64,000 nucleotides of DNA from Amycolatopsis pretoriensis (GCF_900107925.1 NZ_FNUJ01000001.1:62001-126000), one strand, 5' to 3'. Numbered from the stretch's first letter, positions 9,191 through 17,909 are shown. Notes: generated from the sequence alone by a model not told the origin. Program-made: numbers and translations.

Positions 9191-10128
9191 AGGTCCTCCC
9201 CGGAGCGGACGAGCCGGCGCACGTACACGGCCGTCAGGCCGACGAGCAGCGCGACCGAGACGACGGCGATCGCCGCGCCCTGCCCGAAGTCGTTGCGGCT
9301 GAACGCCCGGGTGAACGTCCAGATGCCCAGGGTCGTCGTGCCGTCGTTCGGCCCGCCCTGGGTCAGGATCCAGATCTGGTTGAACACGGTGAAGTCCCAG
9401 ATCACCGAGAGGATGGTGACCAGGCCGAGGATCGGCTGCAGGAACGGGAACGTGATGGTGCGGTGCACCCGCCACGGACCGGCGCCGTCGAGCGCGGCGG
9501 CTTCGTAGTAGGACCGCGGGATCTGCGACAGGCCCGCGTAGAGCGTGAGCGCGACGAACGGCACGGACTGCCAGACGACGAGCAGCCAGACGAGCGTGAA
9601 CGCCGACGCCGGGGACGTCGTCCAGTCGTGCTGGGTGAGGTCGCCGAAGCCGACCTGGCTGAGCAGCCAGTTGACCACGCCGTAACCGGGCTGGAAGAGC
9701 CACTGCCAGACCAAGGTGGACGCCACGTTCGGCAGGGCCCACGCGGCGATCAGGCAGAGCGTGACGGCCGTGCGCATGCCGCGGCCGAGACGTTGCAGGA
9801 GCAGCGCGACGCCGAAGCCGATGACGAGCGTGCCGGTGACCAGGGCCGCGCAGAACCCGATGCTGCGGGCGAGGACCGGGAGGAGTTGGTCGTCGCCGAG
9901 GACGGCGGCGTAGTTGTCCAGTCCCGCGAAGGACGTCGTGCCGGTGAACAGCGACCGCAGGCTGTACTGCTGCAGCGAAATGACGATCAGGCGCACCAGC
10001 GGGTAGCCCAGGACGAGTCCCAAGAGGACGGTCGCGGGCAGCAGCAGGCCGTACGGGAGCAGCGAGCGGCGCCGGCGTGGCGTGACCGGTCTCGGCGCGG
10101 CTTCGGGCGGAGCTTTCTCCAGCAACAC
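9187..10128 (-). CDS. ABC sugar transporter permease (MalF/DasB type)
   Basis: 313 residues with a ~25-residue Pro/Arg-rich cytoplasmic lead, then six hydrophobic segments and an EAA loop (S-Y-Y-E-A-A-A-L-D-G-A-G-P-W). GTG start preceded by AAGGAG. It lies 72 bp after the solute-binding protein gene, separated by a hairpin (10152-10198) that may let the binding protein be made in excess. The CUT1 family fits oligosaccharide import. Confidence 0.94.
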   Translation of the reverse strand: MLLEKAPPEAAPRPVTPRRRRSLLPYGLLLPATVLLGLVLGYPLVRLIVISLQQYSLRSLFTGTTSFAGLDNYAAVLGDDQLLPVLARSIGFCAALVTGTLVIGFGVALLLQRLGRGMRTAVTLCLIAAWALPNVASTLVWQWLFQPGYGVVNWLLSQVGFGDLTQHDWTTSPASAFTLVWLLVVWQSVPFVALTLYAGLSQIPRSYYEAAALDGAGPWRVHRTITFPFLQPILGLVTILSVIWDFTVFNQIWILTQGGPNDGTTTLGIWTFTRAFSRNDFGQGAAIAVVSVALLVGLTAVYVRRLVRSGEDL

Positions 10129-10151
10129 GAGGACTCCTTCGCGGGAAAAGG

Positions 10152-10198
10152 GGCGGGGTGGCCCGGTTGGGGACGGCAGTCGGCCGGGCCACCCCGCC
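10152..10198 (-). terminator. Hairpin between the solute-binding protein and permease genes
   Basis: Arms 10152-10166 and 10184-10198 form a 15-bp GC-rich stem with a 17-base loop. Because the downstream permeases need transcription from the same direction, this is probably a partial terminator or mRNA-stabilising stem, common in sugar ABC operons. Confidence 0.7.
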
Positions 10199-10200
10199 GG

Positions 10201-11481
10201 TCAGCGGGCGTTCAGCGCCTCGGTCAGGTGAGCGTCGAAGTCCTTGGCGGCGTCGGCGATCGGCCGCCGCCCGGTGGCGATGTCCGCGAAGAAGGTGTTG
10301 ATCGACTTGTCGCTCTCGATGGTCGCCCAGCCGGGCGCGGCCGGCGTCGCGACGCTGGTCTTGGCCGCGGTCGCGAAGGCGGCGTTGACGGGCGGCAGGG
10401 TGGGCGTGATCCGGTCGATCAGCTCGGTGGAGATGGGGGTCCAGCCGTCGATGCCGACGATCGCGTCGCGCTGGACGGCGGGGTCGGTCGCGGCCTTGAG
10501 GTAGGCCAGGGCGAGGTCGGAGTTGCGGCTCTTGGCCGCGATCGCGAGGTCCGAGCCGCCGAGGAACACCGGCTGCGTCCTGCCGGGCGTGGCGCTGGGG
10601 AACGGGAAGGTGCCGAGGCGGTCCTTCAGCTCCGGCTTGTTCTTGACGACGGTGTTGACGCTCGTGTCGAGGATCGCGCCGGCGCCGCCGGAGGAGAAGA
10701 TGGCGGCCTGGTCGGGGGCTTTCGTGTCGACGTTGCGGGAGGCGGGGGAGGAGTAGGCGTTCTGGAAGTCCTTCCAGGCCTGCAGGCCCTTCTGCGCCTC
10801 GGGGCTCTCGAGCGCGCCGGCCCACTTGCCGTCCTTCTGCGTGGCGATCTGGCCGCCGGCGTCCCAGACGAACTGCAGCGCGCCGAACCAGTACTTGCCG
10901 GGGAAGTGGAAGGCCGAGTAGTCGGCGGCGGGGTGCTTGGCCTTGATCTTGTCGAGGTCCTGCGTGAGCTCGGTGAACGTCTTGGGTGCAGCGGTGATCC
11001 CGGCGTCGGCCCAGACCTGCTTGTCGTAGATGACCGCACGGTTCCCGGCGAACAGCGGGGCGCCGTAGACGTGTCCGTCCACAGTGGCCGGACCGGCGAG
11101 GCCGGGCAGCCAGGTCTGCCCGGCGGCGAGCTCGTCGCGGTGCGGGTTCAGGTCGGTGAGGGCGCCGTTGGCGGCGAAGAGCGGGACGTCGGTGTTGCCG
11201 ATCTCGATGACGTCGGGCGTGTTGTCCTGCGCGAGGGCGGTGCTGATCTTGGTGTTGATGTTGTCCCACTCCTGGATCTGCACGGTGACCTTCGCGCCGG
11301 TGGCCTTTTCGAAGGCGGCGTTGATCGCCGCGGTGGCCTTGTCGGACAGGTCGCCGTTCATCAGCCAGACGGTCAGCTGCCCGCCTTGGGCGGCGGCGGG
11401 GGCAGGGGTATCGGTACCGCAGGCGGCGGTGGCGGTCACGGCGGCGACGGCCAGGGCGGCGGCGAAGGTGCGTCTGCGCAT
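10201..11481 (-). CDS. Extracellular solute-binding lipoprotein (sugar ABC transporter)
   Basis: 426 residues. The N-terminus is a lipoprotein signal (M-R-R-R-T-F, hydrophobic stretch, T-A-A-C with the lipid-accepting Cys near residue 21). The mature part is a type 1 family solute-binding fold, with the L-T-V-W-L-M-N-G start and a hinge region typical of CUT1 binding proteins. It captures the oligosaccharide for the two permeases downstream. The neighbouring GH20 and the chitin-binding GH16 suggest chitooligosaccharides or related amino-sugar oligomers. That substrate is inferred from context. Confidence 0.9.
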   Translation of the reverse strand: MRRRTFAAALAVAAVTATAACGTDTPAPAAAQGGQLTVWLMNGDLSDKATAAINAAFEKATGAKVTVQIQEWDNINTKISTALAQDNTPDVIEIGNTDVPLFAANGALTDLNPHRDELAAGQTWLPGLAGPATVDGHVYGAPLFAGNRAVIYDKQVWADAGITAAPKTFTELTQDLDKIKAKHPAADYSAFHFPGKYWFGALQFVWDAGGQIATQKDGKWAGALESPEAQKGLQAWKDFQNAYSSPASRNVDTKAPDQAAIFSSGGAGAILDTSVNTVVKNKPELKDRLGTFPFPSATPGRTQPVFLGGSDLAIAAKSRNSDLALAYLKAATDPAVQRDAIVGIDGWTPISTELIDRITPTLPPVNAAFATAAKTSVATPAAPGWATIESDKSINTFFADIATGRRPIADAAKDFDAHLTEALNAR

Positions 11482-11534
11482 GGGAGTTCCCGAAGAGTGA
11501 AGTGGGTGGGGTGGTGGGGGAGCTAGCCGTGGGA

Positions 11535-11575
11535 GGCCGCGGCCCGGGTTGGTCCCGTTGACCCGGGCCGCGGCC
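11535..11575 (-). terminator. 15-bp hairpin after the GH16 gene
   Basis: Arms 11535-11549 and 11561-11575 (ggccgcggcccgggt and its complement) lie just downstream of the GH16 stop at 11581, on the minus strand. I see no clear promoter between it and the solute-binding protein gene. Transport genes may therefore depend on read-through or on a weak promoter at 11482-11534. Confidence 0.75.
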
Positions 11576-11580
11576 GGACT

Positions 11581-12753
11581 TCAGCAGTGGCCGAGGTCGG
11601 CCCACTGGGCGGTGAGCCCGGGCTCGGATCCCTGGGTCCACCAGTTGGCCTGCCAGAGGTGCGCGTTGTGCTTCACCCGCTGGCCGCCGAGGTACACCGT
11701 GCCCCAGTCCCATTCCGCCGCCGTCGAGCAGTTGGCCGGCTGCGAAGGCGTGGTGGGCGTGGTCGGCGTCGTCGGCTTGGTCGGAGTGGTCGCCGGCGGA
11801 GTGGTCGGCGTGGTGCACCCGTTCACCGTGTCCACATGGGACGTTCCGGCCGTCCGGTAGGAACCCGCGCGGGCGACGGCGTCCGCCGGCGACACCACCT
11901 GGTTGCCCGCGTAGTACGTCCAGTCGACCTGTTCGGTGTAGACGCTGGTGCCGCTCGTGTGCCCGGCCGTGTCGATGAACCACATGTTGTAGTTGATCGA
12001 CATCGGCGTCCGCGGGTACACCGGGTTGCCCTGCGCGTCGGTCGTGTGGTCGGCGGTCTGGACGCCGTCGATGAAGTACTTCACGTGCCCGCCCGACACC
12101 TGCGTGACGATGTCGTGCCAGCCCGCGAAACTGCGGTTCTGCGCGGTGGACGTGCGCAGGCCGTCCCACGTCGGGTTGTTCCAGTAGGTGTACCAGCTGG
12201 TCTGGTAGTCGGCCGTCGGGCCGCCCCAGCCGCCGTTGGGCAGGTATTCCGAGAAGTCCAGCTCGCTGTAGAGCGGGTCGCGGTCGTACCGCAGCGGCGA
12301 GATGGTGAAGTACGTTTCGTTGACGTGGTCGCCGTCCGTGCCGCTGTCCGGCGCGTCGGTGAAGCGGACCCGGCTCGCGTATGTCCCGTCGAGGAACCGC
12401 AGCTGGTTCTGGTACATCTCGGAATGCGTGGTGCCGGCCGCGCTGCCGTCGGTGCTGGCGGCGAGCTGGGCGACGCGCTCGCCGTTCACCGTCGGGAAGG
12501 TGACGTTGCTGGTGAGCCACCGCGCGCCCGCCACGCCGGGGCTGCCGACGTCGTTGCGCGTGGTCCAGCCGGCGCCGCTGAAGGCGGAATCGGTCGGGGC
12601 GTTGTAGTGGAAGTCGTCGAACAGCACCCCGCAGTCGGCGGCCGCCGCGGCCGTCGGGCTCGCGGCGGCCCCGCCGGAGAGGATCAGGGCCGTCGCGGCC
12701 ACGGTCGCGGCGCTCGTGAGGACTGCGGTGGTGGTCCGGGTTCTGCGGGACAT
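11581..12753 (-). CDS. Secreted GH16-type glycoside hydrolase with C-terminal chitin-binding module
   Basis: 390 residues. Twin-Arg-like signal peptide (M-S-R-R-T-R) to about residue 40. The catalytic domain carries S-E-L-D-F-S-E, matching the GH16 E-x-D-x-x-E motif, in a beta-jelly-roll context (W-H-D-I-V, Y-F-I-D-G). A Thr/Pro linker (T-T-P-T-K-P repeats) leads to a ~50-residue CBM5/12-like module rich in Trp (W-D-W-G, H-L-W-Q-A-N-W-W-T-Q-G). GH16 enzymes usually cut beta-glucans or galactans; the chitin-type module and the GlcNAc-transport neighbours suggest fungal wall or chitin-glucan as substrate. It is the first gene of the minus-strand unit, 40 bp downstream of a dre-like operator. 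Confidence 0.85.
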   Translation of the reverse strand: MSRRTRTTTAVLTSAATVAATALILSGGAAASPTAAAAADCGVLFDDFHYNAPTDSAFSGAGWTTRNDVGSPGVAGARWLTSNVTFPTVNGERVAQLAASTDGSAAGTTHSEMYQNQLRFLDGTYASRVRFTDAPDSGTDGDHVNETYFTISPLRYDRDPLYSELDFSEYLPNGGWGGPTADYQTSWYTYWNNPTWDGLRTSTAQNRSFAGWHDIVTQVSGGHVKYFIDGVQTADHTTDAQGNPVYPRTPMSINYNMWFIDTAGHTSGTSVYTEQVDWTYYAGNQVVSPADAVARAGSYRTAGTSHVDTVNGCTTPTTPPATTPTKPTTPTTPTTPSQPANCSTAAEWDWGTVYLGGQRVKHNAHLWQANWWTQGSEPGLTAQWADLGHC

Positions 12754-12792
12754 GGGTCTCCTCCTGAGGATGGCCGTCCGCCGGAGCTCGCT

Positions 12793-12810
12793 GATTGGTC
12801 TAGACGAATC
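12793..12810 (-). promoter_or_regulatory. DasR-type operator (dre-like) upstream of the GH16 gene
   Basis: GATTGGTCTAGACGAATC is an 18-bp inverted repeat with a single mismatched pair, centred on TCTAGA. It closely matches the Streptomyces dre consensus TGGTCTAGACCA. It lies 40-57 bp upstream of the GH16 start, the usual place for repression by a GntR/HutC regulator. The obvious regulator candidates are the gntR product at 6055-6753 or a DasR elsewhere in the genome. Confidence 0.8.
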
Positions 12811-12864
12811 AGGTGGCGAGGACTCTCCTCCTGACCATTGGTAAAGTCAAGATGGCGACAGAAC

Positions 12865-12877
12865 TTACCTTTGGTAA
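12865..12877. promoter_or_regulatory. Inverted repeat TTACC-TTT-GGTAA between divergent genes
   Basis: A perfect 5-bp inverted repeat with a 3-base centre, extending with one mismatch to AA/TT flanks. A second TTGGTAA half-site occurs at 12839-12845. It lies between the GH16 gene and the YCII/sigma operon and could be an operator for either. Confidence 0.35.
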
Positions 12878-12974
12878 TTTCGCGAGCGGATTTCGGCGGG
12901 TCTCGCGGGGCCTGTCGAGTTACCGTCGTCCCGTTCGTCATCCTCTTCGACCGACGCCGGACGAAGGAGCGCTC

Positions 12975-13346
12975 GTGCTCTACATGCTGCTGATCTACAA
13001 CTGCGACCGCCCCGAGCCGGGCGATCCCGGGTTCGAGGAGGCACTCGCCGCCGTCAACGCCTTCGCCGACGAGTGCCGCCGCCGCGGGGTCTTCGTCTCC
13101 GGCCACCCGCTGCAGGGCGAACACACCGCTACGACGGTGACCGTGCAGGAGGGCCGGACGCTCATCACCGACGGACCCTTCACCGAGACCCACGAACACC
13201 TCGGCGGCGTCTACGTGTTCGACTGCCGCGACCTCGACGAAGCCCTGGAGCTGGCCGCGCTGTGCCCGATGGCCGCCCAGGGGTCCGTCGAGGTCCGCCC
13301 GGTCGCCGGCGTGCCCGGGCTGGACCACCGCGCCGCCCGTGGCTGA
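12975..13346 (+). CDS. YCII/DGPF-domain protein
   Basis: 123 residues. GTG start 6 bp after AAGGAG. It has the YCII-related fold with the D-G-P-F-T-E-T motif near residue 65 that gives the DGPF name, plus [15 protein letters not shown] proteins are encoded next to ECF42 sigma factors and are their usual targets; their biochemical role is unsettled. The 3' end overlaps the sigma factor start by 8 bp, so the two are coupled. Confidence 0.93.
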   Translation: MLYMLLIYNCDRPEPGDPGFEEALAAVNAFADECRRRGVFVSGHPLQGEHTATTVTVQEGRTLITDGPFTETHEHLGGVYVFDCRDLDEALELAALCPMAAQGSVEVRPVAGVPGLDHRAARG

Positions 13347-14571
13347 GCGGGCGGCCGGTGCCGTCGAACGCGTCTACCGCGCCGACCGCGCCCGGCTGCT
13401 CGCTGCGCTGGTCCGGGTGCTCGGCGACTTCGAACTCGCCGAAGACGCCCTGCAGGACGCGGTCGCGCGGGCGCTGCGGACGTGGGACGCCGCGATCCCG
13501 GACGACCCCGCGGCCTGGCTGCTGACCGCGGCGCGCAACAGCGCCGTCGACCGGATCCGCCGCGCCCGCGTCGGCCGGGCCAAGCTGGCCGAGGTCGCGG
13601 CCGGGGAAAGCGGGGTGACCACCGTGCGCCTGCCCGACGACCGGCTCGCCGAGGTCGGCGACGACCGGCTGAGCCTGCTCTTCACCTGCTGCCACCCGGC
13701 CCTGGCCGAAGACGCCCGGGTCGCGCTGACGCTGCAGGCGGTCGCGGGCCTGACCGCCGCCCAGATCGCCCGGCTGTTCCTCGTCGCCGAGCCGGCGCTG
13801 GCGCAGCGGCTCGTGCGCGCGAAACGCAAGATCCGCGACGCGGGCATCTCGCTGAATGTCCCGCCGGACCACCTGCTGCCTGACCGCCTCGACGGCGTCC
13901 TCGCGGTGATCTACCTCGTCTTCACGCGGGGTTACGCGTCGCCGTCCGGGCGGGACGAGCCGGCGGAGCTGCGGCGCGAGGCGATCCGGCTGGCGAAGCT
14001 GCTGGCCGCGTTGATGCCGGACGAGCCGGAGGCGCTCGGCCTGGTCGCGCTGCTCCTGCTGCAGGACTCGCGCTCGGCCGCCCGCTACACACCCGGCGGC
14101 GACGTCGTCCTGCTCGAAGACCAAGACCGCGGACGGTGGGACCGGGCCGAGATCGCCGAGGCGTTCGGCGTGCTCGGGCGGGCGCTGCGCCACGGGACGG
14201 TCGGGCAGTACCAGCTGCAGGCGGCGATCGCGGCCCAGCACGCGCAGGCCCGCGTCGCCGCCGACACCGACTGGGCGCGCATCGCCGCGCTCTACGCGCA
14301 GCTGCGGACGCTCGCGCCGTCACCCGTGGTCGCGCTCAACCACGCCGTGGCCGTCGCGATGGCGTCCGGTCCCGAGGACGGCTTGAGGCTGCTCGACACG
14401 ATCGACGGCCTCGACCGCTACCACCTCTGGCACGCCGCCCGCGCGGACCTGCTGCGCCGCCTCGGCCGTTCCGAAGACGCCGTCGCCGCGTACCGCCGGG
14501 CGCGCGAGCTGGCCGAAGCCCCCGCCGACCACCGTTTCCTCGACCGCCGCCTGCACGAACTGGAGTCCTGA
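13339..14571 (+). CDS. ECF42-type RNA polymerase sigma factor
   Basis: 410 residues, about twice a minimal ECF factor. Sigma region 2 ([24 protein letters not shown]) and region 4 ([12 protein letters not shown]) occupy the first ~180 residues. The remaining ~230 residues form a long alpha-helical TPR-like extension typical of ECF42, which regulates activity without a classic anti-sigma factor. GTG start inside the DGPF gene; the stop overlaps the next ATG (TGATG). The ECF42-DGPF pairing is well established. Confidence 0.93.
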   Translation: MAERAAGAVERVYRADRARLLAALVRVLGDFELAEDALQDAVARALRTWDAAIPDDPAAWLLTAARNSAVDRIRRARVGRAKLAEVAAGESGVTTVRLPDDRLAEVGDDRLSLLFTCCHPALAEDARVALTLQAVAGLTAAQIARLFLVAEPALAQRLVRAKRKIRDAGISLNVPPDHLLPDRLDGVLAVIYLVFTRGYASPSGRDEPAELRREAIRLAKLLAALMPDEPEALGLVALLLLQDSRSAARYTPGGDVVLLEDQDRGRWDRAEIAEAFGVLGRALRHGTVGQYQLQAAIAAQHAQARVAADTDWARIAALYAQLRTLAPSPVVALNHAVAVAMASGPEDGLRLLDTIDGLDRYHLWHAARADLLRRLGRSEDAVAAYRRARELAEAPADHRFLDRRLHELES

Positions 14572-15395
14572 TGCGACTGTCCGTCCTGGACACCGGCCAC
14601 CGCCGCCGGGCCCGGCTCTTCATGACCGTCACCGGAAAGCTCTCCGGCGTGACGAGCCCCGACATCGTCAAACTGCTGCTGTACCGGCCGGGCTTCCTGA
14701 CCCGGCCGCTGCTGGACCTGACCGCGCCCGCGATGCGCGGCGAGTCGTACTGGACCGCCGCCGAGCGCGAGTACCTCGCGCTGAGCACGGCGAAGGTGCA
14801 CGAGTGCCCGTTCTGCGCGGTCACGCACGCCGAACTGGTGCGCGTCGCCGGCGGCGGCGACCTCGACCCCCGGCCGGAACTGCTTGCCGCGCAGAGGTTT
14901 GTCGAAGACGTCTCGCGCGACGCCGACCTCGACACCGCGCCGCTGCGCGACCTGCCCGCGCACGCCGTGGCGCAGGCACTGGACGTCAACCTGGTGTGGA
15001 ACATCGTCAACCGGCTCGCGAACGCGTTCGGCTTCGAGCTGCTCGACGGGCAGCTGAAGACGGGCACGCGCGCCCTGCACCGCGCCGGCTACCGGTTCCC
15101 GGGTTTCCTGCTCGCCGACGGCCCGGACGACCTCCGCGCGAGCGTCTTCGACCAGCCCGCGCACACGAGCCCCGACCTGCGGCGGGCGGCCGGCGCGGGG
15201 GAGGGGCTGCCGTCGCCGTGGGGCGGTTATGTGGCGTTGGTCCGCGAGGCGTCGCACCGGGTGAGCGACGACGACGTCCGCGCCCTGCTCGCCGCCGGGT
15301 GCGGTGAGGACGAGGTTTTCGAGGTCACGGTGGCCGCGGCGGTGGGCGCGGCGTTGCGCAGTTTCGACGCCGGCCACGCCGCGCTCCGGGCTTAG
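14571..15395 (+). CDS. AhpD-like / carboxymuconolactone decarboxylase-fold protein
   Basis: 274 residues, coupled to the sigma factor. The alkylhydroperoxidase signature is complete: H-E-C-P-F-C-A-V-T-H near residues 78-87, i.e. a C-x-x-C with the following His. The rest is helical with a second, degenerate CMD-like half (G-Y-R-F-P-G-F, then E-V-T-V-A-A-A-V-G-A-A near the end). AhpD-type proteins reduce peroxides through the CxxC pair. As part of an ECF42 operon it may serve stress defence. The exact substrate cannot be read from sequence. Confidence 0.85.
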   Translation: MRLSVLDTGHRRRARLFMTVTGKLSGVTSPDIVKLLLYRPGFLTRPLLDLTAPAMRGESYWTAAEREYLALSTAKVHECPFCAVTHAELVRVAGGGDLDPRPELLAAQRFVEDVSRDADLDTAPLRDLPAHAVAQALDVNLVWNIVNRLANAFGFELLDGQLKTGTRALHRAGYRFPGFLLADGPDDLRASVFDQPAHTSPDLRRAAGAGEGLPSPWGGYVALVREASHRVSDDDVRALLAAGCGEDEVFEVTVAAAVGAALRSFDAGHAALRA

Positions 15396-15766
15396 CGGGC
15401 GGACTCGAACAGCTCGACGAGGTTGTCGGCCGGGTCGGCCAGCAGGATCTGCCGTCCGCCGGGCCCGGCGACTACGTCCCCGCGGAAGGTGAGGCCTTCC
15501 TGGCTGAGCCGCGTGATCTCGGCGTCGAGGTCGGGGACGACGAGGTGGATCCGGTTGCGCCCGGCGGCCGCGGCGTCGGCGGGGGTGGCGCGGGCGCCGG
15601 AACTGGCGGGTCCCGAGAGCAGCAGCCGCAGCGGCCCGCGGACGACGTCGGCGAACGCGGGCGCGGCGCTCATGCGCACGGTGAAGCCCAGGTGGGTGGT
15701 GTAGAAGTCGAGGGCGGCCGGGACGTCATCCACGACGTACCGGACGCTGGCGAGCTGCTCGGTCAC
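15392..15766 (-). CDS. VOC (glyoxalase-fold) family protein
   Basis: 124 residues. One VOC module: V-R-Y-V-V-D-D-V-P-A-A-L-D-F-Y at the N-terminus and D-P-A-D-N-L-V-E-L-F-E near the end, with the Glu typical of the metal site. GTG start after AAGGAGG, overlapping the stop of the ArsR fusion gene (GTGA), so the two are one transcript. Glyoxalase-fold proteins in ars-type operons can act on arsenic compounds or antibiotics; here only the fold is certain. Confidence 0.85.
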   Translation of the reverse strand: MTEQLASVRYVVDDVPAALDFYTTHLGFTVRMSAAPAFADVVRGPLRLLLSGPASSGARATPADAAAAGRNRIHLVVPDLDAEITRLSQEGLTFRGDVVAGPGGRQILLADPADNLVELFESAR

Positions 15767-16482
15767 GGCTGGGCCTCCTTGCCTTGCGCCACAACGAGAT
15801 CCGGCAGCAGGTGCCGGACGCGGGTGTCGATCTCGGCCGCCGTCCGCCGGAACGCGGCGTAGCCCGTGGGCTCGGCCAGGCTCCAGTGGCGGCGGCTCGG
15901 GAACTCGGCACAGACTTCGCGGGCCTTGTCGCACAGGGTGACGACGTGGTCGAACCGCCGTCCGGCGAAGGCGTCGAGGGCCCGCGGTCGTTGCCCGGCG
16001 AGGTCGATGTCGAAGTCGTCGCGCAGCACTCGGAGCGTGTCGGGGTGCAGCGCGGCTTTCGGTCGCGTCCCGGCGCTGGTGACGTCGACCTTGCCGCCGG
16101 TGCGCCGGTGGAGCAGGGCTTCGGCGATGGGGGAGCGGGCGCTGTTGCCGGTGCAGACGAAGAGCACGGCGATCCGTCCGTAGTGCGCCGGGGTGGTCTC
16201 GCCGCGCAACGCGGGGTGGAGCGCCGCGCCGGTCTCGGCCAGTGAGGTGGCGCAGCGGTCGAGGTCGAGGTGGTAGTAGCTGTCCCGGCCGTCGAAGCTG
16301 CTGCGCGTGGCGGCGACGAGGCCGCCGTCGCGCAGCAGCCGCAGGTGGTAGGAGACGAGGTTCTGCGGCCGGCCGAGGCGGTCGGTCAGTTCGCGCACCC
16401 GCAGGTCGTTCCCGGCCAGCGCGGTCAGCAGCGCCCACCGCAGCGGGTGGGCGGCCAGCCGGACGAACGCGGGCGGCTCCAT
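15763..16482 (-). CDS. ArsR-type HTH fused to a low-molecular-weight phosphatase / arsenate reductase domain
   Basis: 239 residues. Residues ~1-95 are an ArsR winged helix (L-A-A-H-P-L-R-W-A-L-L, L-V-S-Y-H-L-R-L-L-R). Residues ~105-235 are a low-molecular-weight protein tyrosine phosphatase fold with the P-loop V-C-T-G-N-S-A-R-S (C-x5-R) and further Cys residues (L-C-D-K, E-V-C-A-E-F) that could serve an ArsC-like relay. Start chosen at the ATG at 16482: TATTTT lies exactly 6 bp before it, suggesting leaderless transcription, and an ArsR operator sits just upstream. A longer start at 16497 would overlap that operator. Probable arsenate-responsive or redox-linked function, inferred. Confidence 0.88.
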   Translation of the reverse strand: MEPPAFVRLAAHPLRWALLTALAGNDLRVRELTDRLGRPQNLVSYHLRLLRDGGLVAATRSSFDGRDSYYHLDLDRCATSLAETGAALHPALRGETTPAHYGRIAVLFVCTGNSARSPIAEALLHRRTGGKVDVTSAGTRPKAALHPDTLRVLRDDFDIDLAGQRPRALDAFAGRRFDHVVTLCDKAREVCAEFPSRRHWSLAEPTGYAAFRRTAAEIDTRVRHLLPDLVVAQGKEAQP

Positions 16483-16512
16483 CGTCGTAAAATACATCAA
16501 ACGGGCTTGATG
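16483..16512 (-). promoter_or_regulatory. Promoter and ArsR-type operator of the ArsR fusion gene
   Basis: On the minus strand, CATCAA-N6-TTGATG (16495-16512) is a perfect inverted repeat of the ATCAA-N6-TTGAT type bound by ArsR proteins. It is followed by a -10-like TATTTT (16489-16494), 6 bp, and the ATG. The operator would cover the -35/-10 spacer, a simple autorepression layout. Confidence 0.75.
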
Positions 16513-16547
16513 GACCAGGGCCGCCGCATACGCCGCGGCCCTGGTCC
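16512..16547 (-). terminator. 13-bp hairpin after the MFS transporter gene
   Basis: Arms 16512-16524 and 16535-16547 (ggaccagggccgc and its complement, 10-base loop) lie 7 bp past the stop of the minus-strand transporter. It separates the LigJ-LigI-transporter transcript from the ArsR promoter. Confidence 0.85.
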
Positions 16548-16553
16548 TCGGGC

Positions 16554-17909
16554 TCAGACCCCGGCCGGCTTGGCTTCGGGTGTCGCTTGCAGACGGGCCG
16601 CGCGGGTCTTCGGGCCGAACACCGCCAGCACCACCGCGCCCACCAGCCACGTCCCCGCGATGAACAGGAACACGCTCTGGTACCCGCTCCCGTTGTACAA
16701 CCCGGCCACGATCAGCGGTCCCACCGCGTTGGACAGCCGGCCGAGGCCGTACGACACGCCCGTCCCCAGTGACCGGCCGCGCGTGTCGAACAGCTCCGGC
16801 GAGTACGCGTACCCCAGCGCCGTGTAGCCGCGCTCGAACAGGTTCACCAGGAACCCGAACACCACGATGAGGATCGGGTTGAACGTCAGCCCGTAGAACA
16901 GGCCGCACAGCGCGATCACCGTGCCGAACGCGACCAGGCACCACTTGCGCTCGAAGCGGTCCGTCACCAGCGCCGCCAGGTACGAGCCCAGGGGCGCGCC
17001 CACCGTCGTCAGCGCCACGTAGAACACCGACTTCTCGACGCTGAAACCCTCCTTGGCCAGCAGCGTCGGCGCCCAGCTCGAGTAGCCGAAGAAGCCGATC
17101 GTCTGCGTCACCCACAGGACCGTCAGCAGCAACGTCGGCATCAGGTACTTCTTCTTCAGCAGCAAGCGCAGCGGCGCCTTGCCCACCGGTGCCTCGTCGA
17201 TCGGCGGCGCCGGCTCCGGCAGCGGGCCCTTCTCCGCCGCGACGCGCTCTTCGATCTCGCGCAGCACCGCGTCCGCCTTGGCGTGCTCGCCACGGCTTTC
17301 GTACCAGCGCGGCGATTCCTTCAGCTGCCGCGTGAACAGCACCAGCAGCACGCCGAGCGCGCCCCACAGGTACACCAGCCGCCACGACCAGGAGTTGATC
17401 GGCACCACCGCGCTCGCGATCAGGTTCGTCACCGGCGTCCCGCAGATGCCGATCACGATCGCGTACGCCTGGTACTTGCCGCGGCTCGCCGCCGGGTACA
17501 GCTCGCTGACGTAGATGACCGCGACGACCGTCATCGCCGAAAGCCCGGCCGAGGTCAGGATGCGGAACACCCCGAGCGACACGATGTCCCAGGAGAACAC
17601 CGCCGCGAACGAGAAGACGCCGAACCACACGGTGGTCCACATCAGGGCGTTCTTCCGGCCCCAGCGGTCGGCGAGCTTGCTCGCGACGACCGAGCCGAAG
17701 AACATGCCGACGAACGACAGCGAGGTCACGTAAGCGACCTGGTCGACCGTCACGCCCCACAGCTTGATCAGCTTGGGCGCGGTGGTGGCGAAGCTGTTGA
17801 TGTCGGCGAACTCGAAGAAGTAGGCGAACGAGACGGCGAGCAGGGTGATCTTGTGGAACCGCGAAATCGGCAGTCTGTTCAGCCGGTTGAGCGCGTTGGC
17901 GTGCTGCAT
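16554..17909 (-). CDS. MFS transporter, probable aromatic acid or dicarboxylate uptake
   Basis: 451 residues, 12 predicted helices with a central charged loop (residues ~220-260). MFS signatures: L-A-D-R-W-G-R-K-N-A in loop 2-3 and E-S-P-R-W-Y after helix 6, as in sugar/aromatic-acid porters. ATG with a GAAGGG site. It is 20 bp behind ligI in the ligJ-ligI-MFS transcript, whose promoter carries the shared ATTGTNNACAAT operator. Uptake of the aromatic growth substrate or of a tricarboxylate intermediate is inferred from that location. Confidence 0.88.
   Translation of the reverse strand: MQHANALNRLNRLPISRFHKITLLAVSFAYFFEFADINSFATTAPKLIKLWGVTVDQVAYVTSLSFVGMFFGSVVASKLADRWGRKNALMWTTVWFGVFSFAAVFSWDIVSLGVFRILTSAGLSAMTVVAVIYVSELYPAASRGKYQAYAIVIGICGTPVTNLIASAVVPINSWSWRLVYLWGALGVLLVLFTRQLKESPRWYESRGEHAKADAVLREIEERVAAEKGPLPEPAPPIDEAPVGKAPLRLLLKKKYLMPTLLLTVLWVTQTIGFFGYSSWAPTLLAKEGFSVEKSVFYVALTTVGAPLGSYLAALVTDRFERKWCLVAFGTVIALCGLFYGLTFNPILIVVFGFLVNLFERGYTALGYAYSPELFDTRGRSLGTGVSYGLGRLSNAVGPLIVAGLYNGSGYQSVFLFIAGTWLVGAVVLAVFGPKTRAARLQATPEAKPAGV

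Noticed and set aside
8372..12520. 1382-codon minus-strand frame spanning the sugar transporter genes
   Set aside because: Only its last ~272 codons are a gene (the MalG-type permease); the rest is out of frame with the GH16, solute-binding and MalF genes, which have clear domains and starts.
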